From contig JAEYDD010000026.1 of NCBI GenBank assembly GCA_023404095.1, positions 1 through 64,000 of the forward strand: a stretch of DNA of 64,000 nt, written 5' to 3'. Source of the stretch: Pseudomonadota bacterium (GTDB lineage: Bacteria > Pseudomonadota > Alphaproteobacteria > Rhizobiales > Rhizobiaceae). Positions 15,688-25,024 of this stretch are shown piece after piece (the first letter of the stretch is position 1; each line of letters begins with the position of its first letter). The translations under genes and the position numbers were made by a program. The notes under the pieces were generated by a model, which searched no databases, was not told the origin of the DNA, and saw only the letters and a list, made by a program, of their open reading frames with translations.

Positions 15688-16629
15688 ATGAAACTGACCC
15701 GCAGACTGACCCTTGCAGCTTTTGCCGGTGCGTTGGCGCTCGGCACCGCGATGCCGGCCTACGCCGCCGACCTGATCGCCATCATCACCCCCTCGCACGA
15801 CAACCCGTTCTTCAAGGCCGAAGCCGTCGGCGCCGAGGCGCGCGCGAAGGAACTCGGTTACGAGACACTCGTCCTCGTGCATGACGACGACGCCAACAAG
15901 CAGTCGCAGCTGATCGATACCGCCATCGGCCGCGGCGCCAAGGCGATCATCCTCGACAACGCCGGTTCGGAAGCCTCCATCGCCGCCGTTCAGAAGGCGA
16001 AGGACGCGGGTGTTCCGTCGTTCCTGATCGATCGCGAGATCAACGCCACCGGCATCGCCGTATCGCAGATCGTCTCCAACAACTACCAGGGCGCCCAGCT
16101 CGGTGCCGAGGAATTCGTCCGCCTGATGGGCGAGAAGGGCAACTACGTCGAGCTGCTCGGGCGCGAAGCCGATCTCAACGCCGGTATCCGCTCCAAGGGC
16201 TACCACGACATCATCGACGAATATCCGGATATGAAGATGGTCGCCCAGCAGTCGGCCAACTGGAGCCAGACGGAAGGCTACTCCAAGATGGAGACCATCC
16301 TGCAGGCCAACCCGGACATCCAGGGCGTCATCGCCGGCAACGACACGATGGCCATGGGCGCGATCGCCGCGCTCCATGCAGCCGGTCGCAAGGACGTCAT
16401 CGTCGTCGGCTTCGACGGCTCCAACGACGTGCGCGACTCGATCAAGGCCGGCGGCATCAAGGCCACCGTCCTGCAGCCGGCCTATGCGCAGGCGCAGATG
16501 GCTGTCGATCAGGCAGACACATACATCAAGACCGGCAAGGGGCCGGCCGAAGAAAAGCAGCTGATGGATTGCGTGCTGATCAACGCCGACAATGCCGATC
16601 AGCTCGAGACCTTCGCGCTGAAAGACTAA
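15688..16629 (+). CDS. Ribose-type ABC substrate-binding protein, probably for D-apiose
   Basis: Periplasmic binding protein of 313 residues with a signal peptide ending PAYA-A near residue 26. The mature part begins DLIAIITPSHDNPFFKAEA, the family's ligand-binding start, and has the hinge and DREI, NDTMAMGA and GFDGS motifs of ribose/galactofuranose-type cluster B proteins. The linked apsD and apnL genes indicate D-apiose as the ligand. A strong ribosome site GGGAGGA precedes the ATG. A stable hairpin after the gene probably raises its mRNA level compared with the rest of the importer. Confidence 0.87.
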   Translation: MKLTRRLTLAAFAGALALGTAMPAYAADLIAIITPSHDNPFFKAEAVGAEARAKELGYETLVLVHDDDANKQSQLIDTAIGRGAKAIILDNAGSEASIAAVQKAKDAGVPSFLIDREINATGIAVSQIVSNNYQGAQLGAEEFVRLMGEKGNYVELLGREADLNAGIRSKGYHDIIDEYPDMKMVAQQSANWSQTEGYSKMETILQANPDIQGVIAGNDTMAMGAIAALHAAGRKDVIVVGFDGSNDVRDSIKAGGIKATVLQPAYAQAQMAVDQADTYIKTGKGPAEEKQLMDCVLINADNADQLETFALKD

Positions 16630-16643
16630 ATCCTCCCAGGATA

Positions 16644-16675
16644 GGCTGCGGGGTGGAGCGATCCACCTCGCGGCC
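16644..16675 (+). promoter_or_regulatory. Stable mRNA hairpin after the apiose-binding protein gene
   Basis: A long stem with TGGA/TCCA at its top, outer GC pairs and a GCGA (GNRA-type) loop lies between the binding-protein stop and the DUF2291 gene. It has no immediate U-run. Such hairpins commonly protect binding-protein mRNA and let little transcription into the distal genes. Confidence 0.6.
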
Positions 16676-16702
16676 GCATATTTTATGACGGAGTGAGTTT
16701 CC

Positions 16703-17350
16703 ATGCCATTCATCCGGACTGGGACGCTGACCGCTATGGTCGCGCTCGCGCTGGCTTTGTCGGCTTGCAAGATCATCAAGACGCCGACGGCGGAAGAAGC
16801 GGCCGAAGCCGCAAGCGGCGGGTTCAATCCCGAACGGCAGGCAAGCGAGCTCTGGGAGCCGAAGGTGCTCCCCTACCTTGACCAGCGAGCTGGCAGCTTC
16901 CAGGACGTCGCAGCGCTGGCGGGCAGCGATGCCGCTGCTGCAGGCGCCAAGTACGGTCACAAGGAAGAACAGGGCAGTGCGCCGTGGACGTTTGCGGCCA
17001 AGGTGTCGGGCACCGTCGTCAAGGCCGAGACGAAATCACGCGCTGCCTACCTCGACACCGATATCGATGGTGACGGAAAAGCCGATGTGCGCATCCAGAT
17101 CGGACCGGTCATCAAGGGCACGGCAATCCGCGATAGCCTGAACTTCGTCAATTTCAACGAGTTCAAGAACCAGATCCAGTGGGCGGAATTCGGCAAGGCC
17201 TTCAACAACCATCTGAACGCCGTGACGCTGGACAAGCTCCCGCGCGAAGGGCTGGAGGGCAGCAAGGTCGAAGCCGTGGGCGCTTATCCGCTGCCGGCGA
17301 AGGGACAACTGCCGCTTCTGACGCCGGCGACAATCACGATCGGGAACTGA
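16703..17350 (+). CDS. DUF2291 lipoprotein of the ABC importer operon
   Basis: 215-residue predicted lipoprotein: hydrophobic signal with lipobox LSACK (cysteine near residue 22), then a soluble domain with DTDIDGDGKADVRIQIGPVIKGTAIRD, where the DTDIDGDGKAD stretch resembles a calcium-type loop. DUF2291 proteins accompany ribose-type importers in many proteobacteria; their role is not established. It ends one base before the ATPase gene. A periplasmic accessory function in uptake is inferred only from this association. Confidence 0.82.
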   Translation: MPFIRTGTLTAMVALALALSACKIIKTPTAEEAAEAASGGFNPERQASELWEPKVLPYLDQRAGSFQDVAALAGSDAAAAGAKYGHKEEQGSAPWTFAAKVSGTVVKAETKSRAAYLDTDIDGDGKADVRIQIGPVIKGTAIRDSLNFVNFNEFKNQIQWAEFGKAFNNHLNAVTLDKLPREGLEGSKVEAVGAYPLPAKGQLPLLTPATITIGN

Positions 17351-17351
17351 G

Positions 17352-18896
17352 ATGGCGGAGATCGAGGAAGGGGACATCATCCTCAAGCTGGACGACGTGA
17401 CGAAGGTCTATTCCGGTATCGTCGCCGTCAAGCATGCAAACCTTGCCCTGCGTCGCGGCGCCGTGAACGTGCTGGTCGGCGAGAACGGCGCGGGCAAGTC
17501 GACGCTGATGCGCATGATCGCAGGCGTGGAGAAGCCTTCGCTCGGCCGCATCCTGCTGGACGGCAAGGAGGTTGAGTTCAATTCGCCTGCCGATGCCCAG
17601 AAGCACGGCATCGGCATGGTGTTCCAGGAGCTCAACCTGTTCGGAAACCTGTCCGTCGCCGAGAACATCTTCGCCACCCGCGAGATCATGCGCGGCGTGC
17701 GCGGCATCGACCACAAGGCGCAGGTGGAGCGGGCCAACCACTTCCTCGACAAGCTGGACGCGGGCATCAGCGCCGATACGATGGTCGAGGACCTGCCGAT
17801 CGGGCAGCAGCAATTGGTCGAAATCGCGAAGGCCATATCCCTCGACACCCGCATTCTCATCCTCGATGAGCCCACGTCCGCGCTGTCGGCGGCCGAAGTC
17901 GACATCCTCTTCAAGGTCATTGGTGAGCTCAAGGCGCAAGGTGTGGCGATCGTCTATATCTCGCACCGGCTGGAAGAGCTGATGCGTATCGGTGACTACA
18001 TCACCGTGCTGCGCGACGGCCAGATCACCGGCCAGGCGATGGTGAAGGACATCGACACCAAGTGGATCGTCCGGTCGATGATCGGTTCGGACGCCAAGGA
18101 CTTCGCCAAATCGATTGATCACAAGCTGGGTGGTGAGGCTTTTCGCGCCGACGACATCAGCCTGCCGCGCAAGACAGGCGGCCTTGCCGTCGACCACCTC
18201 TCGATTTCAGTTCGTGCCGGCGAGGTGCTCGGCATCTACGGCCTGATGGGGGCCGGACGCAGCGAGTTCTTCGAATGCGTCATGGGGCAGCATCCGCACT
18301 CCACCGGCCGGATCTTCGTCGGCGGCAAGGAGGTCATCGAGCGCGACACGCCGGCGCGGATCAAGCGCGGCCTGGCGCTTATCCCGGAAGACCGCCAGCG
18401 CGAGGGGCTTGTACAGGTGCTCTCCATCGCGGCAAATCTCACGCTTGCGAGTCTGCAGAAGCTTACCCGTTTCGGCTTTCACATCAGCGGCCAGCGCGAG
18501 CAGGCCGCCATCAGGGAAGCCATCAACGACCTCTCGATCAAGGCGCCGAACCCGGATTTCGACGTCACTTCCATGTCCGGCGGCAACCAGCAGAAGGTGG
18601 TGATCGGCAAGGCGCTGATGACCAATCCGAAGGTCTTGCTGATGGACGAGCCGAGCCGCGGCATCGACGTCGGTGCCAAGGCGGACGTCTTCCGCACCAT
18701 GCGTCGCCTCGCAGGCGAAGGCCTCGCCATCCTGTTTTCGACATCCGACCTCGAAGAGGTCATGGCGCTCTCCGACCGTATCGCGGTTATGAGCAACGGT
18801 AAGATCACCAAGGTCATCGATCGGGCGGAGGCTACCGAGGAGATGATCGTCAAGGCTGCATCGGAAGGCCATAAATCGACAAGGGAATTCGCCTGA
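17352..18896 (+). CDS. Sugar ABC transporter ATPase, RbsA type with two nucleotide domains
   Basis: 514 residues with two fused ATPase domains. The first has Walker A GENGAGKST, signature (LPIGQQQLVEIAKAI) and Walker B ILILDEPTSALS; the second has the degenerate GLMGAGRSE at the Walker A place, signature MSGGNQQKVVIGKAL and LLMDEPSRGIDVG. The degenerate second site is normal for RbsA/MglA-type proteins. It shares one base with the start of the permease. It powers uptake of the ligand of the preceding binding protein, probably apiose. Confidence 0.9.
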   Translation: MAEIEEGDIILKLDDVTKVYSGIVAVKHANLALRRGAVNVLVGENGAGKSTLMRMIAGVEKPSLGRILLDGKEVEFNSPADAQKHGIGMVFQELNLFGNLSVAENIFATREIMRGVRGIDHKAQVERANHFLDKLDAGISADTMVEDLPIGQQQLVEIAKAISLDTRILILDEPTSALSAAEVDILFKVIGELKAQGVAIVYISHRLEELMRIGDYITVLRDGQITGQAMVKDIDTKWIVRSMIGSDAKDFAKSIDHKLGGEAFRADDISLPRKTGGLAVDHLSISVRAGEVLGIYGLMGAGRSEFFECVMGQHPHSTGRIFVGGKEVIERDTPARIKRGLALIPEDRQREGLVQVLSIAANLTLASLQKLTRFGFHISGQREQAAIREAINDLSIKAPNPDFDVTSMSGGNQQKVVIGKALMTNPKVLLMDEPSRGIDVGAKADVFRTMRRLAGEGLAILFSTSDLEEVMALSDRIAVMSNGKITKVIDRAEATEEMIVKAASEGHKSTREFA

Positions 18897-19960
18897 TGAC
18901 CACGGTAACCACGACCCAGAACGCCCAAGGAGGCGACGGCGGCTCGATGCTGCTGACGCTGATGAAGCTGCGCACCTTCATCGCGCTTTTCGCCGTCATC
19001 GCGTTCTTCTCCATCTTCGCCCCGAACTTCCTGTCGACGGCGAACATCATCCTCATGTCGAAGCACGTGGCGCTGAACGCCTTCCTCGCCATGGGAATGA
19101 CTTTCGTCATCATCACCGGCGGCATCGACCTTTCGGTCGGCTCGATCGTCGGCCTGTGCGGCATGGTGGCAGGCGGCCTCATCCTCCACGGCATTGACCT
19201 CCAGATCGGGTACACGGTCTATTTCAACATCGTCGAGGTGGCGATCATCACGCTTCTGGTCGGCGTAGCGATCGGCGCGGTCAACGGCCTTCTGATCACT
19301 AAGCTCAACGTTGCACCGTTCATTGCGACGCTCGGCACGCTCTATGTCGCGCGCGGCTTCGCGCTGCTGTCGTCGGACGGCCAGACCTTCCCGAACCTCG
19401 TCGGCAACCCGGATCTCGGAACGACCGGCTTTGCCTTCCTCGGATCCGGCCGCATCTTCGGCCTGCCCGTGTCGGTCTGGATCCTCGTCGTCGTCGCGCT
19501 TGCCGCCGCCTATATCGCGAAATACACGCCGATCGGCCGCCAGATCTTTGCCGTCGGCGGCAATGAACGCGCCGCCCGCATGTCCGGCATCAAGGTCGAC
19601 CGGGTGAAGATGTTCGTTTACATGTTCTCCGGCTTCTGCGCCGCGATCGTCGGCATCGTGATTTCCTCAGAACTGATGGCGTCGCATCCGGCGACCGGCA
19701 ACTCGTTCGAGCTCAACGCCATTGCGGCGGCCGTACTCGGCGGCACCTCGATGTCGGGCGGACGCGGTACCATAGGCGGCACGATCATTGGTGCCTTCGT
19801 CATCGGCATCCTGTCTGACGGCCTGGTGATGATGGGCGTATCCTCCTTCTGGCAGATGGTCATCAAGGGTATCGTCATCATCGTCGCCGTCGTCGTGGAC
19901 CAGGCGCAGCGCCGTCTGCAGCAGCGGGTCGCGTTGATGCAACTCGCCAAGAAGGACTGA
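18896..19960 (+). CDS. Sugar ABC transporter permease, RbsC type
   Basis: 354-residue membrane subunit with 8-10 hydrophobic segments. Family motifs include ITGGIDLSVGSIVGLCGM near residue 75, the cytoplasmic loop GGNERAARMSGIKVDRVK that contacts the ATPase, and NAIAAAVLGGTSMSGGRGTIGG near the end. A single permease gene implies a homodimer, as for ribose. It lies four bases before apsD, placing import and the first catabolic step in one transcript. Confidence 0.9.
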   Translation: MTTVTTTQNAQGGDGGSMLLTLMKLRTFIALFAVIAFFSIFAPNFLSTANIILMSKHVALNAFLAMGMTFVIITGGIDLSVGSIVGLCGMVAGGLILHGIDLQIGYTVYFNIVEVAIITLLVGVAIGAVNGLLITKLNVAPFIATLGTLYVARGFALLSSDGQTFPNLVGNPDLGTTGFAFLGSGRIFGLPVSVWILVVVALAAAYIAKYTPIGRQIFAVGGNERAARMSGIKVDRVKMFVYMFSGFCAAIVGIVISSELMASHPATGNSFELNAIAAAVLGGTSMSGGRGTIGGTIIGAFVIGILSDGLVMMGVSSFWQMVIKGIVIIVAVVVDQAQRRLQQRVALMQLAKKD

Positions 19961-19964
19961 GCGC

Positions 19965-20999
19965 ATGGCAGTATTACGTGGTGCCCTCGTCGGCTGCGGC
20001 TTCTTTGCCGTCAACCAGATGCACGCCTGGGTGGATGTCGCGCACGCGGAAATTGTGGCGATCTGCGACCGCGATCCCGAACGGCTGAGGCTCGTCGGCG
20101 ATCAGTTCAGCATCAAGCGTCGGTACAGTGACGCAGCCGAGATGTTCGCCGACGGCGGTTTCGATTTCGTCGATATCGCCACCACCGTCCAGAGCCACCG
20201 CGCCCTGGTGGAGATGGCAGCGGCGCAAAGGATTCCCGCGATCTGCCAGAAGCCGTTCGCCAAGACGCTGGCGGACGCAAAGGCGATGGTCGCCGCCTGC
20301 AAGGCTGCGCGCGTGCCTCTGATGGTGCATGAGAACTTCCGCTGGCAGACCCCGATACAGGCGGTACGCAAGGCGCTCGACGCGGGTGCGATCGGGGAGC
20401 CGTTCTGGGGCCGCTTCTCTTTCCGTTCCGGCTTCGACGTCTTTTCCGGCCAACCCTATCTTGCCGAGGGCGAGCGCTTCATCATCGAGGATCTCGGCAT
20501 CCATACGCTCGATATCGCGCGCTATATCCTCGGCGATGTGACGAGCCTGACGGCGCGGACGCGGCGGGTCAACCCGAGGATCAAGGGCGAGGACGTGGCG
20601 ACGATCCTGCTCGACCACGAAAACGGTGCAACCTCCGTCGTCGACGTCAGCTATGCAACAAAGCTCGGCACGGAGCCCTTTCCCGAAACGCTTGTCGAAC
20701 TTGACGGCACGAACGGAACCATAAGGCTGTCGCAGGGATACAGACTGGAGATCACCAATACGGACGAGACGTCCGTTTACGACGTTTCGCCGAAGCTTCT
20801 CTCCTGGGCCTCGCGGCCCTGGCACAACATCCAGGAGAGCGTCTTTGAAATCCAGCAGCACTGGGTCGAACGCCTGAGGGGCGGCGGCGAAACTTCCACT
20901 TCGGGCGCGGATAACCTCAAGACCTTCGCGCTTGTGGAGGCGGCCTATGAGAGCGCCGCATCGGGCAGTCTGGTCGATATCGAAGCGATGCTGAAATGA
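19965..20999 (+). CDS. apsD: D-apiose dehydrogenase ApsD (Gfo/Idh/MocA family)
   Basis: NAD-linked oxidation of D-apiose to D-apionolactone. 344 residues: N-terminal Rossmann motif GALVGCGFFAVNQMHAW, the conserved catalytic EKP-like segment as CQKPFAKTLADA, and the C-terminal sheet domain with EDLGIHTLDIARYILG. The glutamate of EKP is replaced by glutamine, which I note as a variation. The 3' end overlaps apnL by ATGA. Family members act on many sugars, so the assignment relies on the neighbouring oiaX, oiaK, apnO and apnL. Confidence 0.85.
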   Translation: MAVLRGALVGCGFFAVNQMHAWVDVAHAEIVAICDRDPERLRLVGDQFSIKRRYSDAAEMFADGGFDFVDIATTVQSHRALVEMAAAQRIPAICQKPFAKTLADAKAMVAACKAARVPLMVHENFRWQTPIQAVRKALDAGAIGEPFWGRFSFRSGFDVFSGQPYLAEGERFIIEDLGIHTLDIARYILGDVTSLTARTRRVNPRIKGEDVATILLDHENGATSVVDVSYATKLGTEPFPETLVELDGTNGTIRLSQGYRLEITNTDETSVYDVSPKLLSWASRPWHNIQESVFEIQQHWVERLRGGGETSTSGADNLKTFALVEAAYESAASGSLVDIEAMLK

Positions 21000-22861
21000 C
21001 TGCGGATCCGTTCGAGCTCTATGGCACGAAGGAGGCGGAAAAGCCTCCGGTACGGCTTGTGGCCGGGCGGCTCGCAGCCGATCTCGCGGATGGAAACCTG
21101 CGCAGCATCACCTATGACGGCGTCGAGGTCCTGCGCGCGGTTTCCTATCTCGTGCGCGATCGCGACTGGGGAACCTACAGCCCCGGTATCGAGAATCTTT
21201 CGATCGCCGGATCGGAGGGCGGCTTCAAGGTCACCTATCGCGCGCAATGCGATGGTCCGGAGGGCACGAAGCTATCGATCGACGTGCGCATCGCCGCCAG
21301 CGAAAGTGAACTGACCTTCGAGGCAGAGGCAACCTCTCCGACCGGGTTCGAGACGAACCGCTGTGGCTTCTGCATCCTGCATCCGATCGTTGGCGTTGCA
21401 GGCAGCGCCGTTATCGTCGAGCACGTCGACGGCAGGCGCGACGAAACCCGTTTCCCCGATCTCATCGAGCCGTGGCAGCCTTTCAAGGACATGCGCGCCA
21501 TTACGCATACCGTGGTTGCCGGTATTTCGGCGGAATGCCGGATGGAGGGTGATACCTTCGAGATGGAAGACCAGCGCAACTGGTCCGACGCATCCTACAA
21601 GACCTATGTCCGGCCGCTCGCTCTTCCATGGCCCTACAGAATTGAGGCGGCAGATACCGTGCGCCAGCGGATCGTGCTGGCCATCAAAGACAGGCGTGCC
21701 GCGAACGTCCCGGTAGCGAAGCAGGCATCCGGAGCCATCGTCGTCGAAGCGGGGGAACGGGCCGGCCGCATGCCGGCTATCGGCCTGGTCGTAACCCCGG
21801 AGGAAGCGGGCACGACGCTTGCCGCCCGTGCGCTTCTGACGGAGATCGCGCCGCAGGAACTGCTGTTCCATTTCGACCCCATGGCTGGTCACGGCAAGGC
21901 CGCATTATCCGATTTTGCTGATGTTGCCGCGATTCACCGCGGCCGGACGACGCTGGAAATAGCCCTCCCCTGCCGGGCACCCCCGGCCGCCGAGGCGGCA
22001 GAAATCGCAAGCCAGATGCGGGAAGCTGGCTTCCAGCCGGACGCGATCCTGATTTCGCCTGCCGTCGATCGGCAGTCGACGCCGCCGGGTAGCAAATGGC
22101 CCGAGTGCCCTCCCCTCGAGGAAGTTTATGCGGCGGCGCATGCCGCATTCCCGGGCATCCGCGTCGGCGGCGGCATGCTGAGCTATTTTACCGAGCTGAA
22201 CCGCAAGCGCGTGCCCGCTGCCCCCCTGTCCTTCGTCTCCCACTGCACAAATCCGATCGTGCACGCGGCCGACGACCTCAGCGTCATGCAGACGCTGGAG
22301 GCGCTGCCCTTCATCACCCGCTCGGTAAGAGCGATTTATGGTGACAAGCCATACCGCATCGGGCCATCGACCATTCCGATGCGCCAGAACCCCTACGGCA
22401 GCCGCACGATGGACAATCCGTGTTTCGGGCGCGTCCCCATGGCGAACCGCGACCCCAGGCACAACGGGATGTTCGCGGAAGCCTTCGCACTGGGTTATGC
22501 GATCAGGGTTCTGGATGCCGACCTGGAATGCCTCACGCTTTCCGCGCTCACCGGCCCGTTCGGTCTCGTCGCACAGGACGGCGAGCCGATGCCGGCCGGA
22601 GCCACGCGTCCGCTGTTTCGGACGGTGAAGACGTTGTCAGAACTTGCCGGGAAGCCCTGGCAGCAATGCCAGTCGTCGGCGCCGTCGGACGTGCAAGCGG
22701 TGATCGCGCAATCCGACCGTGGCTCGCGCCTTCTGCTGGTCAATCTCACCGCATCCGAGCAGACTGTCGATCTCCGTGCGTTTCAGCTTGAGGCGGGAAC
22801 GGAGGAGGTGCGGTTCGTGCTCGGCCCCTATGCCACCACCACCATTGCCTTGTCGGGATAG
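20996..22861 (+). CDS. apnL: D-apionate lactonase ApnL
   Basis: Hydrolyses D-apionolactone to D-apionate. 621 residues, the length I expect for ApnL. There is an N-terminal beta-rich part (LYGTKEAEKPPVRLVAGRL, GVEVLRAVSYLVRDRDWGTY) and a middle barrel-like domain (LLFHFDPMAGHGKAAL, YFTELNRKR, SFVSHCTNPIVHAADD). No signal peptide, so it acts in the cytoplasm after ApsD, with which it overlaps. It is the last gene of the apiose transcript. Confidence 0.85.
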   Translation: MTADPFELYGTKEAEKPPVRLVAGRLAADLADGNLRSITYDGVEVLRAVSYLVRDRDWGTYSPGIENLSIAGSEGGFKVTYRAQCDGPEGTKLSIDVRIAASESELTFEAEATSPTGFETNRCGFCILHPIVGVAGSAVIVEHVDGRRDETRFPDLIEPWQPFKDMRAITHTVVAGISAECRMEGDTFEMEDQRNWSDASYKTYVRPLALPWPYRIEAADTVRQRIVLAIKDRRAANVPVAKQASGAIVVEAGERAGRMPAIGLVVTPEEAGTTLAARALLTEIAPQELLFHFDPMAGHGKAALSDFADVAAIHRGRTTLEIALPCRAPPAAEAAEIASQMREAGFQPDAILISPAVDRQSTPPGSKWPECPPLEEVYAAAHAAFPGIRVGGGMLSYFTELNRKRVPAAPLSFVSHCTNPIVHAADDLSVMQTLEALPFITRSVRAIYGDKPYRIGPSTIPMRQNPYGSRTMDNPCFGRVPMANRDPRHNGMFAEAFALGYAIRVLDADLECLTLSALTGPFGLVAQDGEPMPAGATRPLFRTVKTLSELAGKPWQQCQSSAPSDVQAVIAQSDRGSRLLLVNLTASEQTVDLRAFQLEAGTEEVRFVLGPYATTTIALSG

Positions 22862-23071
22862 ATCGGCAGGTCTCGCGCTCGTTCTTCGGCCTTGAGCGTA
22901 TGAGGGTCGAGATAGGTCGGGCGGGCGTTCGCGAAGGTATCCGGCGTGACGGCCCGCTTTGCTGCTGAACATCTCGTTTGCGCCCGGTGTGAGTGCTATG
23001 GCCAAATGCGCTTGGCCCTGCTTGCCGAGTGCGCCTGTCGTTCTATTTGCTCGTGGAACGGAGGGCGCCGC

Positions 23072-25024
23072 ATGGCAGACAGAACAAACGCATATCGCAA
23101 TCTCGATGTGCCGAGCCTGCAGGGTGCGCGGCCGACCATGCCGACGCTCCTCACATTCGTCGGCGGTGTCGCGATGCTCTATCTCGCGCGCGACGTCTTC
23201 CTGCCGATAGCGATCGCGCTGCTTCTCACCTTCGCTCTCGCTCCGGTCACCACCGCCCTGCGCAGGGCTGGGTTCCCGCGCCTGCTTGCTGTGATATCGA
23301 CAGCGCTCATGGCGTTTTCGCTGATAGCTGTCGTCAGCCTCGTCATCGCCCTTCAGGTGACCAACCTGGCGCGGAACATACCGGCCTACCAGTCCAATGT
23401 GGTGACGAAGATCGAGGCGATGCGCGAGGCCGGTTCAGGCACCGGAATAGTGGGGCGGGTTTCAGCGATCTTCGAGCGGATCAGCCGGGAGATGAGCCGG
23501 TCGGAAACGGAAGCGCCAGCCGGTGAGTCCGCCCCGCGTCCCGAGCCGCTACTGGTCGAGATCTACGCGCCGGATCACCCGATACAGGTTCTGACGAATT
23601 TGATCGCGCCGCTGATTGCGCCGGTTGCGATGGCCGGCCTTGTCATCGTCGTCGTCATCTTCATGCTGCTGGAGCGCGAGGACTTGCGCGACAGGTTCAT
23701 CCGGCTTGTGGGTTATGGCGATCTTCACAGGACGACCGAGGCGCTGGAGGATGCGGGCACGCGCGTCGGACATTACCTGCTGATGCAACTGGTCGTGAAC
23801 GTGCTCTACGGCGTTCCGGTGGCGATCGGCCTCTGGCTGATCGGAATTCCGAATGCGATACTATGGGGCCTTCTCGCCATCATATTTCGGTTTGTCCCCT
23901 ATATCGGGCCGATCATTGCGATGATCTTGCCGCTGTTTCTGGCCGTTGCCGTCGATTCCGGGTGGTCGATGCTGGTCTGGACGGCGCTTCTTTTCGTCGT
24001 CATGGAACTTGTCATCAACAATGTCGTCGAGCCGACCCTCTATGGTTCGAAGACCGGCCTGTCGCCGCTTGCGATCATCGTGTCTGCGATCTTCTGGGCG
24101 TGGATCTGGGGGCCGGTGGGGCTGGTGCTGTCGACACCCTTGACTGTCTGCCTCGTCGTGCTCGGCACCCATGTTCCGCAGTTCGGCTTCCTGCAGGTGC
24201 TCTTCGGCAGCGACCCGGTGCTTGCGCCACATGCGCGGCTCTACCAGCGGCTGCTCGCGGGTGATCCGGATGAGGCCACGGATCAGGCCGAGGAGATGCT
24301 CGAAGAGGACTACCTCATCGACTACTACGACAAAGTCGCCATTCCGGCCCTGATCCTGGCGGAACGCGATCGTGCCCGTGGCGTGATGAGCGAGGAGCAG
24401 CGCCAGCGTCTGGCAGAAAGCGGTATGGCGCTGGTGGCCAACATGGGAGACATTGCCGCGCAGGAGGCGGACGACGATGACGGGGAGAGCGTTCTGACCG
24501 ACGAGGAGGCGAGAGACACGGGCGCCGAGGCGCTCTCCGGGAGGGGTGCTCGCATTCTTTGCGTCGGCGGACGCGGCGAGCTCGATGATGTGACGGCGGC
24601 CATGCTGGCGCAGGTGCTTTGCGTGGAAGGGGCGGATGCGAAGGCGGAAAGCTTCCGCCAGATCGACCCCTCGCACATCCGTGCCCTGCCGGTCGCCGAT
24701 CTCGACACGATCGTGCTGTGCTACCTCAATCGGGAATCGACGCGGCAGGCGCGCTTTGCAGTGCGTCGCTTCAAGCGGATCCGCGCGGGCCTGCGCGTCG
24801 GCGTTGTGATGTGGAGCGAGGCCGACGAACAGAAGAAGGACGCTTCTGCCAGCGCAGTGCCCTCAAGTGTCGCCCTCGACGCGGACTTCCTCTGCGCCGG
24901 GATGACGGAGGCGGCCATTGCAGCGCTGACGCAGGCACCTCCGGTCCCCCTGGCGCCGCCGGAGAAGGTTCGGAGCAGAAAGCGGCTTGTGCCGGAACGG
25001 GGGAAGGTGGTCAGCCTGCGGTGA
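23072..25024 (+). CDS. AI-2E family (PerM-like) membrane protein with a long C-terminal domain
   Basis: 650 residues. The first 370 form the AI-2E/PerM transporter domain: an N-terminal pair of membrane segments, a periplasmic loop, then 5-6 more segments with LLEREDLRDRFIRLVG, the RFVPYIGPIIA motif and SPLAIIVSAIFWAWIWGPVGL. About 270 further residues are soluble: an acidic linker (QEADDDDGESVLTDEEARD) and a Rossmann-like block (GARILCVGGRGELDDVTAAMLAQVL). Typical family members end near 350-380. The ATG at 23072 follows a GGAGGG site. The substrate is unknown. Confidence 0.82.
   Translation: MADRTNAYRNLDVPSLQGARPTMPTLLTFVGGVAMLYLARDVFLPIAIALLLTFALAPVTTALRRAGFPRLLAVISTALMAFSLIAVVSLVIALQVTNLARNIPAYQSNVVTKIEAMREAGSGTGIVGRVSAIFERISREMSRSETEAPAGESAPRPEPLLVEIYAPDHPIQVLTNLIAPLIAPVAMAGLVIVVVIFMLLEREDLRDRFIRLVGYGDLHRTTEALEDAGTRVGHYLLMQLVVNVLYGVPVAIGLWLIGIPNAILWGLLAIIFRFVPYIGPIIAMILPLFLAVAVDSGWSMLVWTALLFVVMELVINNVVEPTLYGSKTGLSPLAIIVSAIFWAWIWGPVGLVLSTPLTVCLVVLGTHVPQFGFLQVLFGSDPVLAPHARLYQRLLAGDPDEATDQAEEMLEEDYLIDYYDKVAIPALILAERDRARGVMSEEQRQRLAESGMALVANMGDIAAQEADDDDGESVLTDEEARDTGAEALSGRGARILCVGGRGELDDVTAAMLAQVLCVEGADAKAESFRQIDPSHIRALPVADLDTIVLCYLNRESTRQARFAVRRFKRIRAGLRVGVVMWSEADEQKKDASASAVPSSVALDADFLCAGMTEAAIAALTQAPPVPLAPPEKVRSRKRLVPERGKVVSLR

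Noticed and set aside
22828..22990. Minus-strand open frame of about 55 codons after apnL with protein-like composition (TYLDPHTLKAEERARDLPIY)
   Set aside because: No start codon or ribosome site, a stop at each end, and partial overlap with apnL. It might be a relic of a lost gene, but I cannot support it as a feature.
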